Shown: one piece after another, positions 41,450 to 53,398 of the stretch | Position numbering within the stretch: the stretch's first letter is position 1 | How the letters are laid out: every line of letters starts with the position of its first letter | Assembly (NCBI GenBank): GCA_905250025.1 | Contig: CAJNOJ010000265.1 | Location: 1-64,000, forward strand | Direction of reading: 5' to 3' | Length of the DNA stretch: 64,000 bases | Source of the DNA: Adineta ricciae | Lineage: Eukaryota > Rotifera > Eurotatoria > Adinetida > Adinetidae | Program-made: the position numbers and the translations under genes | Notes under the pieces: model-generated | Told to the model about the DNA's origin: nothing | Database searches by the model: none | The model's input: the letters and a program-made list of their open reading frames with translations, nothing else

Positions 41450-44400
41450 TTACATAACTGAACATGCTTGACTCTCGGGAACTAACGATGCACTTGATAT
41501 CCGCTTTGATCTTTGATGAATATGATCAACGTGCTCTCGAGAAGCGGACACAGGTCGTTGCATTTCTAACAAATGTCGTGGTTTATCTGCCTGTACAGTT
41601 GGCACAATTTTTCTCAGATGAGCAAGCAGATTTTCAAATTGTCTTCCTTTCCAACGATCACATTCATTCGATTGTCGCCAATCGACAGCCGATACTGACC
41701 ACGCTGCAGTTTCTTCTAATAATACCGGTAAGACTGATTTTTGAAGCATATTGGCTTGTGATAATTGATGTTGACAATGTATGGCTTTCATATATGCTGG
41801 AGTGATGCAAGCAAGTAGACATGAAGCTTGTTGAATTGTCTCATCGAATTTTTCAACTAGAGTATCTCCACCTGCCATTTGAAATAGATCCAGCCAGACT
41901 CGATATCCTAGCTGTGTCAGGTGTTTGTAAAGCAGAAGAACATCTCGTCGAGAATCCCACTGGTAAGAAAGAACGATCTGTGGATGAAGGACAACCAGTG
42001 GTAGATTATCCAATGAGATCTCATCGGTTTTGTGATGTTCATTGGATAGATATTTTAGAAATATAAGGTCGTTTAAACGTGGTACAAACCAATGATGATA
42101 TTTATCGGTAATCGTGTGACAATCAGGTGCGACATAATAACGAATATGCGCAAGTAATTCGGGGAATGAGTTTTCTGGCCAATCTTCGTTGTTCTTTGAG
42201 TTACCAAACTTTATGTAAGTAGAATCATGGAAAACAGACTGACATATTCCTTCACATGGAAGCCAAGACGCTTGTTCGTCGATATGCAAAATAATGAATG
42301 GTTTTTTCATATCTAAGAGCATTTTAATCATCTTCGAACAATGTTCCGATTGAATATAGAATCTATCGATACAGCAGATGATTACTTTTGCTCCGCGGAT
42401 AGTTTTCAACTCAGTATGTTCATCATAAAGTTGACAAAGATAACCAGTGTTCGCTAGATTTTCCTTCAAAGTCGTTGTGAATTGGATGTTACTCGAATGA
42501 AACGAAAGATAAATTGGCGGTCGACGTTTTGTATCGATTGAAAGATCATCTGGAATCACCTGTCCTGCTTCTAAAGCAGCTTGGCGAATAATTTGTTCAG
42601 CGTCGTGTCGGTCGATGTTAGCGAGTGCTTTTATAAGACTAAACACAGCCTCATCTAGCTCATGAGTTGTAAACCATTCGTGAAAGAGAGCCATACAAGG
42701 ATCTTTTTTCATCATCCAGTGTTTGATTTCCGTTAGCGAATATCCGAGTTGCTTAGCGAGTGAACGCCAATCTTTATTACTCCGACGATTCAACACTTCG
42801 GCTACTTTGGATGCCCATGCGGGAATGTCACTGTAACTAATCGCAAGCTGATTTTCATGCATCTTCACTCTCGTTTGATGAACAATGATTTCTATTTGTT
42901 TTAGATCCGCCTGAGCACGTTGAATGTCTGCTTGCTCGGCTTCATGGACGATTGTATCATCCAAATAGTTCAGTAATAGAGCTCCTTCTGGTATCACAAA
43001 GTCATCACGTCGATCGATTAACAATCGTTTGTCTTTTAATGCGATCAAGAGACATGTATACACGATTTCTTTTTGCATTTGCTGGGAACATTTTTCATTG
43101 GTTAAAATTTCAATAAGATGATCGATTTGTTCATTCGCCTTGCTTTTATCGCTAGTTAGAATAGATATAACTAAATATTTTTGGAAACATTGATAAATGA
43201 GCAAACTTGGTGTTCTAATGATAAATTGAAAGAGTTTATCGCGATGAGAGTGAAATAAATAAGGATAATAATTCACTACGGCACTCAATGACTGAATAAA
43301 TGCACACAGACTACTGTTGAATGGAACTGTTTCGATTACTGTAAATATTTGTTCGATATGTTTCGAAATAATACGTTCCGGGTGATCACGCATCATTAAT
43401 TGAAATAAACAACTTAAAGACATCAAATGTTGTCCGTAATCGCTCAATAAAAAGTTAACTAATTTATCTATGTGTTGACAGAACAGCTCGGGATGGAGTT
43501 GATACAAAGTCTAAACTAAAATATATTCTATCTGTATATTGAATACTTCGCTACTTACTGTTAACAGCCCACAAAAATCCATATCTTTGGTATTGAAAGT
43601 GTGCTCCAAGAATTGTTCGATGTGATTTACGGCAACACTTGGTATTTTTACGCCCATGATCAGCCAAAACTGGATCCACCATTGGTATAAACTAGTTTGT
43701 TCATCATTTTGAACCATCTGATATACTCGATCAAGATACGGTTCATAAAGACGAGCATCGTTTTCGTTGCAGACAGTCATTGCTACTCGTAGTGTCATAA
43801 TTGCCATGAGAATATGTCCAAACGATGGATTTTGATCTTCATCATACGATGGATAATCCAAAAGAGATGTAAAAAGAGCTGACAATAATGAATGAACACG
43901 TGTCGATAATCTTTGATGCTTTTGGAAAAACATCGCAAGACGACTGGAGATTTCCTAAATGAATTCATAATTGTATAACAAAAGCAATGAGAGAGTAAAT
44001 TATTTGACGTACTGTAAAAAAACAACTATTATCTCTAGTGAATTCTCCATTTATTGAATGATTAACACGATTTTGTAATGCAGTAATAAGTTTTATACAT
44101 ATTTCTTCATTTATTTGTTCAACATCAATTAAATCAAGAATCCGTTTCCCGGTCCGATAGACATGCGTATCGAAATGCAAATCTGAATTCGACCATCGAA
44201 GAATAGTTTCCACAGCAATTGGGTATAAGACTTTACCAATATTTGAATAAACTTGTCCTTTATCAACGATAATCTCGACGATATCTTCTAAACAGTCAAG
44301 ATTGTTGAAATTTTCTGTATTGTTCAATGCATCATATGAAATGCATCTTTTCAACAATTCAGCAAGACTATCGGCCATTTCTGTCCACGAGTAAAAGTCT

Positions 44401-45506
44401 TTTAGTCGTAGCAAATCACGTGAGAATCGTGGCGCTTTGATTGTATGTAGTTGTAGAATGGCCATGGCTAAATCAAAGTATAGTCCAGCAAAGATGTTCA
44501 TTGTATTTGATATTACTAATTCGGACACGAGTTCGCCGAGAATTTTTGTACATAACGAATCGCGATCTGTAACCATCGCGCAAAGAGCTATCATTTTGCG
44601 TAGAAGACTTTCGAGATCGATGGTGGACAAATTTGGAGTGATTAATTTCATTGTAAATAAGTGAGCATATTCGTATTGATTGCTGAGAACTAATTGTTCG
44701 ATTATGTTCAATAGTTGACTAAAATTCGTCTTAATTAGATCAATATTTTCTTTGTAGGTTCGAATCAAATGATTAACGTAATCAGGTGATATGCATTCTA
44801 TTGGAAGATTTATGTCGGGAGGGTAAATTTCTGGCAAAGACGTCTCGAATATCCGAACAATATCCATCCATATTGAACACTGACCAGATTGTTGTACAGC
44901 GTGTCTTAACAAAAGATTCGATTCATGGAATAGTCGCTTTTGACGGGGAAGGACTTACTGATAAAATTGTTGAAAAGCTGTTTTCATATTTGTAAGAATT
45001 TGTTGTTTGTTGAGAATATTGTGATCATGTATGGAGCGGGAGAAAAGTATGTGAGACAAAAAGGCTTGCCATCGCTGTTTGTCGTCATCGGATGTGAAAA
45101 CGAAAGTTTTCTGTTGTAAACTCCTAAGAATTTGTTCAATTAAATCGTTTCTCAATGGATCCGTTATTAGCTGTTCACCAATCTGAAAATTCACATAGAT
45201 CGTTTGAAGCAGATGTAAACTCCATTCGTCTGTTTTCGATCGGTTGATAACATTGACAAGAATCTTCACTAAAGCTTCACTTTCAATCGAGACATTCTCG
45301 TCGATCATGCGTCGAACTACCGTTGTGATCAATATATATTTAGGAATCGATGGTGATGAATCTTCAAGAACATAATCAGCCAAAGCATTTAAAATTAACT
45401 TCGAATTGACAGTCATTGGCGTTCCATGGATAAGTTTGAACGTATCCTGCCACTGGTCATTGAACAGATCGTTATCATGAGTTAATTTCTGAATGATCGC
45501 ATCCAT
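41450..45506 (-). CDS. large helical-repeat, Death, double-TIR protein
   Basis: Four exons, 44959-45506, 44013-44904, 43559-43954 and 41450-43510 (introns 48-58 bp), 1298 residues. Residues 1 to about 800 are Leu-rich helical repeats (HEAT/ARM-like). A Death domain lies at about 842-925 (IPAWASKVAEVLNRR, DWRSLAKQLGYSLTEI). Two TIR-type domains follow: 944-1068 (IYLSFHSSNIQFTTTL, GAKVIICCIDRFYIQSEHC) and 1122-1248 (IVLSYQWDSRRDVLLLYKHL, YRVWLDLFQMAGGDTL). The catalytic Glu position of TIR NADases is Met in the first and Gln in the second (AIHCQHQL), so these TIRs are probably scaffolds. Death plus TIR is the logic of MyD88, here with an extra TIR and a huge N-terminal arm. Cytosolic signalling role inferred. 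Start ATG 45506. Confidence 0.85.
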
Positions 45507-45940
45507 TGGATGTACGTTAATGTTCTGGATGAATAAGACGTATTACTCTCTTAGTAAAAATATGTGTGTGCTGCTGCAAAGAAAAGAAAGGAAAATGGAT
45601 CTTTTTCTTTCATAACAACGGTTGATAATAACAATGAGTCATTATGTATTCGATAATAAAAACGGCGTTATATAATTAATTTTTGAAAATCAATAAAGAC
45701 GAAAGTTGTTCTCATTCGTCTAGAGAAGAAGATCATATTTCGATTCGATTTTCTCGAACTCTTTTCTTAACTACTTTCGAGTTCGGACTTTTGTTTGCTT
45801 GTTTTCGTGAAGAACTGATCGATTGGTGACATGTTGCTTTGGAACAGAACGAAGAAAATACCTTTTCTTTCTCGCCAAAACATTTAACGATATAAAGAGT
45901 ATTTTTTTCTTCTAAAACAAACATTCAAGCGAGCTCTGAA
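45507..45940. promoter_or_regulatory. divergent promoter region, Death-TIR / ERICH3-like
   Basis: 434 bp between two genes that start in opposite directions. No coding frame of note. Both promoters should lie here; no motif can be named. Confidence 0.4.
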
Positions 45941-48197
45941 ATGGTGGATGCATCGTAAGTTTCTTTACTATAATCGATTGTTCAATGTAGATTTCATTAA
46001 CACTAGAATCGCTCAGGAATCAACCAATCCATATTTTCATGATAAACGTGTTCGGCGGCATTTAATCGAAGCTTGTCAAGTACGAATGCCTCTTGTCGAG
46101 AAAAAAACAACAAACCAATCGCTTTGTCTTTTTATTTGGTATAAGTAGATCAATAGACGAGGAAATATTTTGCCGAAAACAACGTATGAAGTTATTCTCG
46201 CTGAACGAGTTAAACCAAAACATATAAAAGCGCGACCATTAGTCAATGTGACAAACTAGTACATGATATGGTTTACACAATGTTTTGTTATTGACTTTAT
46301 TTTTGTATAGTGTAATCGAAGAAGAGAAAAAACATCGATTTACTGTTCATAAGGAATCTAATACAAACATTGGTCGCTCTCGTGGATGGGTAATCAGTTA
46401 TGGATGAGTTATTTTCTTTTCTTAATTTAAAAAAAGTATTTCATAGATGTCAACAAGACCGCAAAAGCAGCACGTTATGGTCAAGATTTCTACTCACAAC
46501 GATGGGAATAGAAGAAGTGAAAGCGTTCGACCGTTAACAGCAGTTAGTATCAAAACGATAAAGATTTATTTTGTGTGTACGGTGCTGTTCGATTTTTTAT
46601 TTTGAAGCGAAGTCCGAAACGTTCAGTCGGACGAATGAAATCAGCCCATCGATCACCAACAAATGTAAAAACTGGATTAGTTCAACGCTCGATCTCTGCA
46701 AAAGTGAGAAAAAAAAGTTTTTGATAGTCAAAGCCATAATAGCGCACGAGTTAGATTTCAAATGATCAATACTGTCGAGTAACAATGATCTACTATGGTT
46801 CACAACTAAACCATGATCGGCATCGATCGAGTGGAGATGAGATCGTTATCATGCAGCAGTATTCAGACGAGGAGAATCTTCTTGTGTTCAAAGGTTTTGT
46901 CGTACCCAATGGTAATTGATAGAGTTTTTTTTCCTACAATATCAAAGTACATCTGAATCAATTTAGAAATCTTTACCTTCGAGTCGTGTCGTCATCCAGG
47001 CTATCCATTTGTGTTGAGCTTGTACATCAATAGTTATATTGATAGTCGGATATCTGTTTGTTGTGAAAATAAATATAAAGATAATGTTCGATTGTGTGGC
47101 AGTCGCGGTTCATTCGGAATCTACAGTGTACAAAAAGCCAAGCCGTGCTCACGGTATACTACTTTGGGAATATTATTCGTGCATCTTCTCTTTATAGTTG
47201 TATATTTGAGGAATATAAGAAGAAAGTAATATCACCGTCAACCAATACTACTACTCGTTCTCGTACGAGATCAGCTCGTAAATCATTGAGTCCTGCATCG
47301 AAAGGTAATGGAAGATGTTTGTCGAATTCTGTAGGCAAAGAAGAAATATCGAAATCCCGACGTAATTATGCTTCTAAAAAGGTAATTGAAAAAGAGTTGA
47401 TCTTTGGAAAGAAGAAAAACATTGAATTTAGACTACACGAAGATCGAAAACACTTGGTCGTAAATCGTCGTCATCGCCAAAGCGAAAGAAGTCCAATAAG
47501 TTGACGAGTAATTCTATGATAACGCTTGAAACTAAACTTAACTCGTACACCGTCGATGGACAATTACATAATCGTTAGTAAACTATATTTTAACACAGAT
47601 TTATGACGCGATACTTCTTTTATTACAGCAAGAAAAATTAGCTACGAAAACTCATTAAATTCTCGAGAAGAATCTCGTCCATCAACACCAATGATTCCGA
47701 ATGGATACGGATATTACCGTTGCTCATCACAGTCACTATCTTCTTCGGCATATGACAACAATCAGCAACTAACCATTCAAAGTCGACCGTTCATTTCTCC
47801 ACTTGATCTCTCAGACAATGATGAGCGTCATTCAATAAACGAGGGTTCCTTCCAGAATGCTCGACACCGAAATGCAAGTGGACAATCAACGGCAACGTCA
47901 CCGTCGAATACTTCAAACTCTACATCGATTCCGAATTTCAGTTATGAGAATGACAGTATTACTGCAAAACAATACAGTCTATCACCTTCATCATCACTGT
48001 CCTTATCGCACGAAGGACAGAACTCAGACTCATCAGATACCATCGGTCGCGAAGATAACAACCGGCAAAATGTACGTTCGATGTCAATTTCATCAACACA
48101 ATCGAATGTTGATATGATTTGCAAAGAACTTCAACATCATAAATTATCAACTTCCATGACTCACGATAAACACATCGGTCTGAAAACACTGAAATAA
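45941..48197 (+). CDS. ERICH3-like protein with DUF4590 domain
   Basis: Eleven exons, 45941-45954, 46007-46079, 46149-46258, 46311-46389, 46447-46542, 46608-46703, 46755-46911, 46967-47153, 47198-47381, 47432-47573, 47629-48197, give 568 residues; phases agree at each junction and introns are 44-69 bp. The N-terminus (TNPYFHDKRVRRHL, INRRGNIL) matches the GYFNNTRIRRHL block of glutamate-rich protein 3. The DUF4590 part follows: VTMIYYGSQLN, IVIMQQYSDEENL, RHPGYPFVLSLYIN, SVCCENKYKD, SRGSFGIYSV and KPCSRCIFEEYK. After that comes a Ser/Arg/Lys-rich disordered tail. ERICH3 is associated with cilia in animals, which fits a heavily ciliated rotifer. The alternative start at 45948 would read through intron 1 and is less likely. 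Confidence 0.82.
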
Positions 48198-48823
48198 AGC
48201 AGCACAACAAGGAGCATTGAGTTAAAATATTCAAAAGCATACAACTACGAAAAAGATTAACTAGTCACGCTATATACAAGATGAGTATTTTTAGATCATT
48301 CATTTGAGATTGATATGAGAAAAACAAAACCTTTACTTTCATCACAAAAACACACTTGAAACATTTCTTTCTCCCTATACTGAGTAAACATTCGTCATGG
48401 CAGGCTTATGCAACACTGACATGTGTACAGGAAGAAAAAAAATGAAATCAAGCATGTCGGTACGTAAAAATTGATACCTAATTCGAAAACATGTTACTTG
48501 AATAATTATATTAAACAAAATTAAAATTTCGTTGAATAGATTTTTTTAGAAATCATCGCATTCGATTTCTTCGAATACTATTATGCTCTAAAATAAGTTT
48601 AAACACCAACATATCCTAAGTTTTCCCCTACACATGATTAACGAGAAAAAAAAAGAGAAAATATTTGTGTGGGATGATAAATACGTGCTAGAAGGTAAAG
48701 GTACCCGTTTTGAAAAGGAAAAACAAGTATTCAATCGAAAGTTTCCTTTAAACATAAACGCACACTTTCTACTTGCAAGATTAATCATAGTAGTTTCCTT
48801 GGCGTCACAGCTTGTCAGCATAT
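48198..48823. other. intergenic
   Basis: No credible frame. The last bases (GGCGTCACAG at 48801-48810) could be a splice acceptor before the RING-LRR start. Confidence 0.45.
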
Positions 48824-49903
48824 ATGTCTCCTACGAACGAGTATGAATATGAAGATGAAGCAACAATCGATGCGAAACTTATTTGTTCAATATGTTTAAG
48901 TCCATTTATCAAACCAACAATAACCATATGTAACCATATTTTTTGCCGAAACTGTATTGAGATATGGTTCAAGAAAAGTTTAACATGCCCGTTATGTCGT
49001 GAAGTATTAACAACTAAACATATCAAATCTGTTCGTGCGCAAGCGTTTCTCGATAAACTTGATGATATAGAAGTGAAATGTCTTATATGTGAACAAAACG
49101 GAATCAAACGACGAGATTTTCAATATCACCGAGAGAAATTCTGTTTAAAAGAAAAGCATACACATTCACTCGACGAAGCAATACATCAATGGGAAAATTT
49201 ACAGTCGGATCATCAAAGTCGTATACCATTTAAGTCGTTTTATTCGCGTCGACGACGACTTGCGAATGTTATCAGTCAATATCCTCTGGAATCTACAGTA
49301 ACTCTGCGTAATTATCAACTCACCGATGCTGATATGTCCGCTGTTGTTCACTACGCAGTAAAAAAGCGACAATGTCGAATACTTGACTTGGGAGTGAATC
49401 AAATTGGTTCCTACGGTATTATTGATCTTGCCGATAGTTTAGAGAGAAATCAACGGTTGAAATTGCTTTCTCTTTATCAGAATTCGATCTGTGACAAAAG
49501 TATGAAACATCTCGCACATAAACTGGCAACGAAACATTCGTATTTGAAATGGTTGGATTTAGAATCAACTAATTTAAATGATCATTCGGCAGAATATTTA
49601 GCTAATATGCTTGCGAAGAATACATCCATCACTGGCTTATGGTTATCGAATAATCATATCGGTTATGATGGTGTGCTGAAGTTAACTTCGGTATTGATGT
49701 CGTCGAATAAAACGTTGAAATATTTGGATTTAGAAAACAATCCATCGATTGATGACTCATGTTTGGAATGTTTAGAAAACATGTTGAGACAGAATCGAAC
49801 GTTGAAAACAGTTTATTTAAATCGATGTCAATTGTCCACGACAAGTAAAAAAAGACTGCGGGACGTAGCGAACTCCTTACCAAACTTTCGTCTATTTCTA
49901 TAA
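48824..49903 (+). CDS. RING finger protein with leucine-rich repeats
   Basis: Single exon, 359 residues. A C3HC4 RING occupies about 21-60: CSIC, CNHIFCRNCI and CPLC provide all eight ligands, so it should act as an E3 ubiquitin ligase. A second Cys/His group follows (CLIC, then H-x4-C in YHREKFC), like a TRAF-type zinc finger. From about 145 to the end are six to seven RNI-type LRRs (ILDLGVNQI, LLSLYQNSI, WLDLESTNL, LWLSNNHI, YLDLENNPS, VYLNRCQL). The LRR part is a close relative of those at 6259 and 39824. No TRAF-C domain; the LRRs replace it as target reader. The open frame begins at TTG 48812; the ATG at 48824 is used. Confidence 0.88.
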   Translation: MSPTNEYEYEDEATIDAKLICSICLSPFIKPTITICNHIFCRNCIEIWFKKSLTCPLCREVLTTKHIKSVRAQAFLDKLDDIEVKCLICEQNGIKRRDFQYHREKFCLKEKHTHSLDEAIHQWENLQSDHQSRIPFKSFYSRRRRLANVISQYPLESTVTLRNYQLTDADMSAVVHYAVKKRQCRILDLGVNQIGSYGIIDLADSLERNQRLKLLSLYQNSICDKSMKHLAHKLATKHSYLKWLDLESTNLNDHSAEYLANMLAKNTSITGLWLSNNHIGYDGVLKLTSVLMSSNKTLKYLDLENNPSIDDSCLECLENMLRQNRTLKTVYLNRCQLSTTSKKRLRDVANSLPNFRLFL

Positions 49904-52408
49904 CGAAGTATAAACATTGGTAGAATTGTATTTTTTTTTGTTAAACAATAAAATAAGTAATGCGCAATTTCAACTCAATGTAAGCTACCTGCAAATTTGT
50001 ACGATTAGGTCATACTTTGCCATTGCGGCGAAGCTTTCATAACTTATTGTGTTTATGAGAGATGGTCCGTACTGCTCTAATTTGAAATCCATTTTAGTTC
50101 TTGCGGTGTACTATGCATTATTCAGATAAACCGTGATGCTCTGACGCATAAGGAGTAAGATGACGTTAAACTTTGCACCATTTTATCTTTGCATTACTTT
50201 TAATTACCGGTGAAAATATCGAAGTCATAAGATGGATCTATCGTGCACGAACGAGAAAATATTGTCGGGTGTATCACAAAAGCTGACTAGCTATGTGAAA
50301 TATAAAGTCGGTCGCTCTCCATGATACGCATGTACATCATTGTAGTTCAAAACAATCTTCAGTACATATGTTGAAATCTCGCTTGTTCAAAGTATAATAC
50401 ATGTCAACAGAACGAACATACTTCAGTGTGATTTGCATGGTTTTTGTGCATCTTAGCAAATCTTGTGGTGATGCGAAGGAAAGTTCAAGTACTCTTATCT
50501 CATATGTGATAGAAAACGGTAATTACTAGTGGTGATCCGGAAAATCGAAAGTTTTTCTCTTGCTTCATCCTTCATCAAGCAGTACAGCAGTATTATAAGT
50601 GACTCACGTATTCATTGTTATATAAAATTACAGTCGTATTATGTGAATAGGTGAGGACGGTCTCAGATCGGTAAGGAGTTGGTTCATTCGCAATCGTATA
50701 TCACGTAAGAGGAACTACTTTTATGCACAGATAGGAAAACTGTTATATAAACGCCATTGAACCATTTTCTTTGCTTTTAATGCATCTTCAGTCAACTGCA
50801 TGCTTAATTATAAATCCTTGAGCTAATTTCTAGACGAAAGATTGTGTTTCCAGCGATTTTATTAATCGATGCATTAAAGAATATAAACGTATAAAAGAAA
50901 TAACAACAAATTGAACTTTGTCATGAATATTACAAGCGATATGTGCGAAGTGGCACAGTGAATCTTCAATGCAACGCACTTACAACATGCAAGCATGTTT
51001 TGCAGACTTTTTATAAGGTGATGAAAGAGTCCTGAAATAATTTTCTATAATTATACTTTCTCACACATGGTTCGAAAAATTTCATTCTCACGTTAAAGCA
51101 GCTGAAAATATAGCTGTTTGTTCTAGATATTTCTGCTTGTGGGCTACAGACGAATCTGATTTTCTAATTAGTTTCATTAATAAATCATCACGAACCTTCA
51201 ACGATATAGAACCGAATCAAAGGACGGTGACGTTAGAACACAAGGAATTACGAGAATTCACTTTCAAATATAGAACGTCCCTTTGACACTAATAAGAATG
51301 AAAGCGTAGGTGTAAATGTCTTTGTACACTCTTGAAATTGAACGAAAAAAGAATTGTGGGCTATCAGACAAAGTTTGATCGATATTTCTCTGATATCGAA
51401 TGATAGAAGCTCAGCTGTGTTAGTACGATATAGATTAAATCAAGCGTTTGACTGTAATTAATGTACATCCTGTTTAATTTCATGATAAAGTTAAAAATGG
51501 AAAATCTAGCTCGAGCCCTGACAAAACTGCTCTTCTGTGATGTTTACATACAGCGAGTTTAAATAGTGTCGATTAGAAGTTAAGTCGATATTGCTGCTAC
51601 CCAATAGAGCATTGCAAAAGTTTTCGACGAAATCATTTTCCATCTGCTCGTCCAGAATATTTGACAATTGAAAACAAAGAGAATACTGTCACGCGCACTG
51701 TCCCATCATATCCGTAGATATCACCTGATGCTTCCCATGGCCTACCAGCATACTTGAAAGATAAACACGCGACCCTATTGGCGTGGGTGAATGTTTTCAA
51801 ATTAAAGCGAAGAAAAACAATGTCGTCATCAAGATCATATTTCATTTCCTTCTCGCGTAATGTGAAAAACAGTATTAGTTAAAACAGATAGAGACTCAAT
51901 GTAATACCTATAACATCGAGGAGTTCTAAGTTAGGTCTGCACTCGAAGAACAACGAGCGGGTTAGTCAGACATTGCTCAAGAATAGGATGAATGTTGGAT
52001 ACCGACGACTCTTTTGTCCTTTTTTTAGTTTCCCGTTCATCCGGAAGTCTATTAATTGCATCAGAGATCTTCTCAGGATAGTATCTGACAAAGCGAGAAG
52101 GCTGGGTAGAAATAAATTAATAAATAGCAAATATCTTCTTGTTAGAATAAGCTTAGAGTATTTTCCAGTTCTTCTTGAGTTTTTTTTTCATTATTGTGAT
52201 CACAATTATACAGTTTGATTCACAAAAATTTGTTTTTGCGCATAAAACGAGTCAAACTATATTTCTTTCAGAAAGAATCCTTGTTATCTTTTTATCATAA
52301 GTAGATTTCATTAGATATTAAAGCTATATACAATTTGCCAACAACATTTTAATTATTATATCGTAGCCTATCTAGCTGTTCGTCCTGACATCTCGAGTAA
52401 ATCTTGGT
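49904..52408. other. 2.5-kb gene-poor stretch
   Basis: Mostly stop-rich on both strands. The single item of note is a minus-strand ATG frame of 70 codons at 51633-51845 with a coding-like look (contains KYDLDDDIVFLRFN and GRPWEASGDIYGYDG) but no recognised family or neighbours. It could be an exon of a decayed gene. Confidence 0.4.
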
Positions 52409-53398
52409 ATGAATTTAACGGTGTATCTAGACTATGTTCAAGAGCAAATGAATCGGTATCTGGCACCAGCCATCTTTATCTTCGGTGTTATTGGTAACAC
52501 TCTCAATTGTATTGTTCTCGGACAACCGACACTCCGATCCAATCCATGCGCTCTTCTCTTTCTCGTCTCGTCTTTTGTCGATCTCATTTCTATTCTCGTT
52601 GGCCTTCCAACACGTATCCTAGCCGGTTGGAATCTCGATCCAACAGCCACTATCACATGGATATGTCGATTTCGAGCATTCGTAGTCTTCACTACAAGAA
52701 CAATCGCAGCGTGGCTTATCATGTTTGCCACCGTCGATCGTTGGCTGCTCTCTTCTGTCGACATTCACCGACGACAACTCAGTTCGATTAAAAACATCAG
52801 AACACAGATCTTGGTCACTTTTGTTCTTTCTATCGCAGTCTATGCACATATGCTCTACTGCTATGAAGCGAATCTCAACGATCAACCACTGCAATGCTAT
52901 GGTAAATCAGAGCAATGTCGATTCGCAACTGATATGATATATGCTTTGGTAACGATCGTCATTCCATTGATCGGAATGATGACATTCGGATTGATGACGA
53001 TTGTCAACGTTCGACGTGCTCAGAGACGCGCTCACCCAGATCTTAGAGCTACTAGTGATGTAAATCATCATTCGCGGCGTGTGAATAATCAGCTACTGCG
53101 AATGTTATTTGTCCAAGTGTTATTTCTGATAGTTTTGTGTGTTCCGCAAGCGATTCAGAAGTTCTATTCGACTGTGAGACCGTTTGGGGCAGGATCTACA
53201 GACGAGGATGCAGTGAAAACGCTTCTATATAATATCGAACTGTTGTTAGCGTTTATCGCAAGTGGAATGCCATTTTACATATACACATTATTCGGTGAAA
53301 CTATATTTCGCAAAGAATTTATCCACGTGATTGAAAAGATTCGAAAAAAAAGAATGGGAATGGTTCGCACAATTGATAGAACACACTGCCGAACATAG
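52409..53398 (+). CDS. rhodopsin-like receptor, intact member of a duplicated family
   Basis: Single exon, 329 residues, seven spans. A short extracellular N-terminus has one NLT site. TM1 carries GVIGNTLNCIVL (the conserved Asn of class A). TM3 ends with DRWLLSS in place of DRY. An EL2 Cys pairs with the TM3-side Cys of WICRF. TM6 is LFLIVLCVPQAIQKFY and TM7 MPFYIYTLFG. The N-terminal half is about 97% identical to the fragment at 37603, and the TM6-TM7 part is identical for about 120 bp to the fragment at 35907. The receptor at 54952 is a clear but older paralogue 1.55 kb downstream. Peptide-receptor-like orphan; ligand unknown. Confidence 0.9.
   Translation: MNLTVYLDYVQEQMNRYLAPAIFIFGVIGNTLNCIVLGQPTLRSNPCALLFLVSSFVDLISILVGLPTRILAGWNLDPTATITWICRFRAFVVFTTRTIAAWLIMFATVDRWLLSSVDIHRRQLSSIKNIRTQILVTFVLSIAVYAHMLYCYEANLNDQPLQCYGKSEQCRFATDMIYALVTIVIPLIGMMTFGLMTIVNVRRAQRRAHPDLRATSDVNHHSRRVNNQLLRMLFVQVLFLIVLCVPQAIQKFYSTVRPFGAGSTDEDAVKTLLYNIELLLAFIASGMPFYIYTLFGETIFRKEFIHVIEKIRKKRMGMVRTIDRTHCRT

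Noticed and set aside
45948-46148. 66-codon frame at the start of the ERICH3-like gene
   Set aside because: It reads through two introns; the spliced model (start 45941, 52-bp intron) gives the family sequence.
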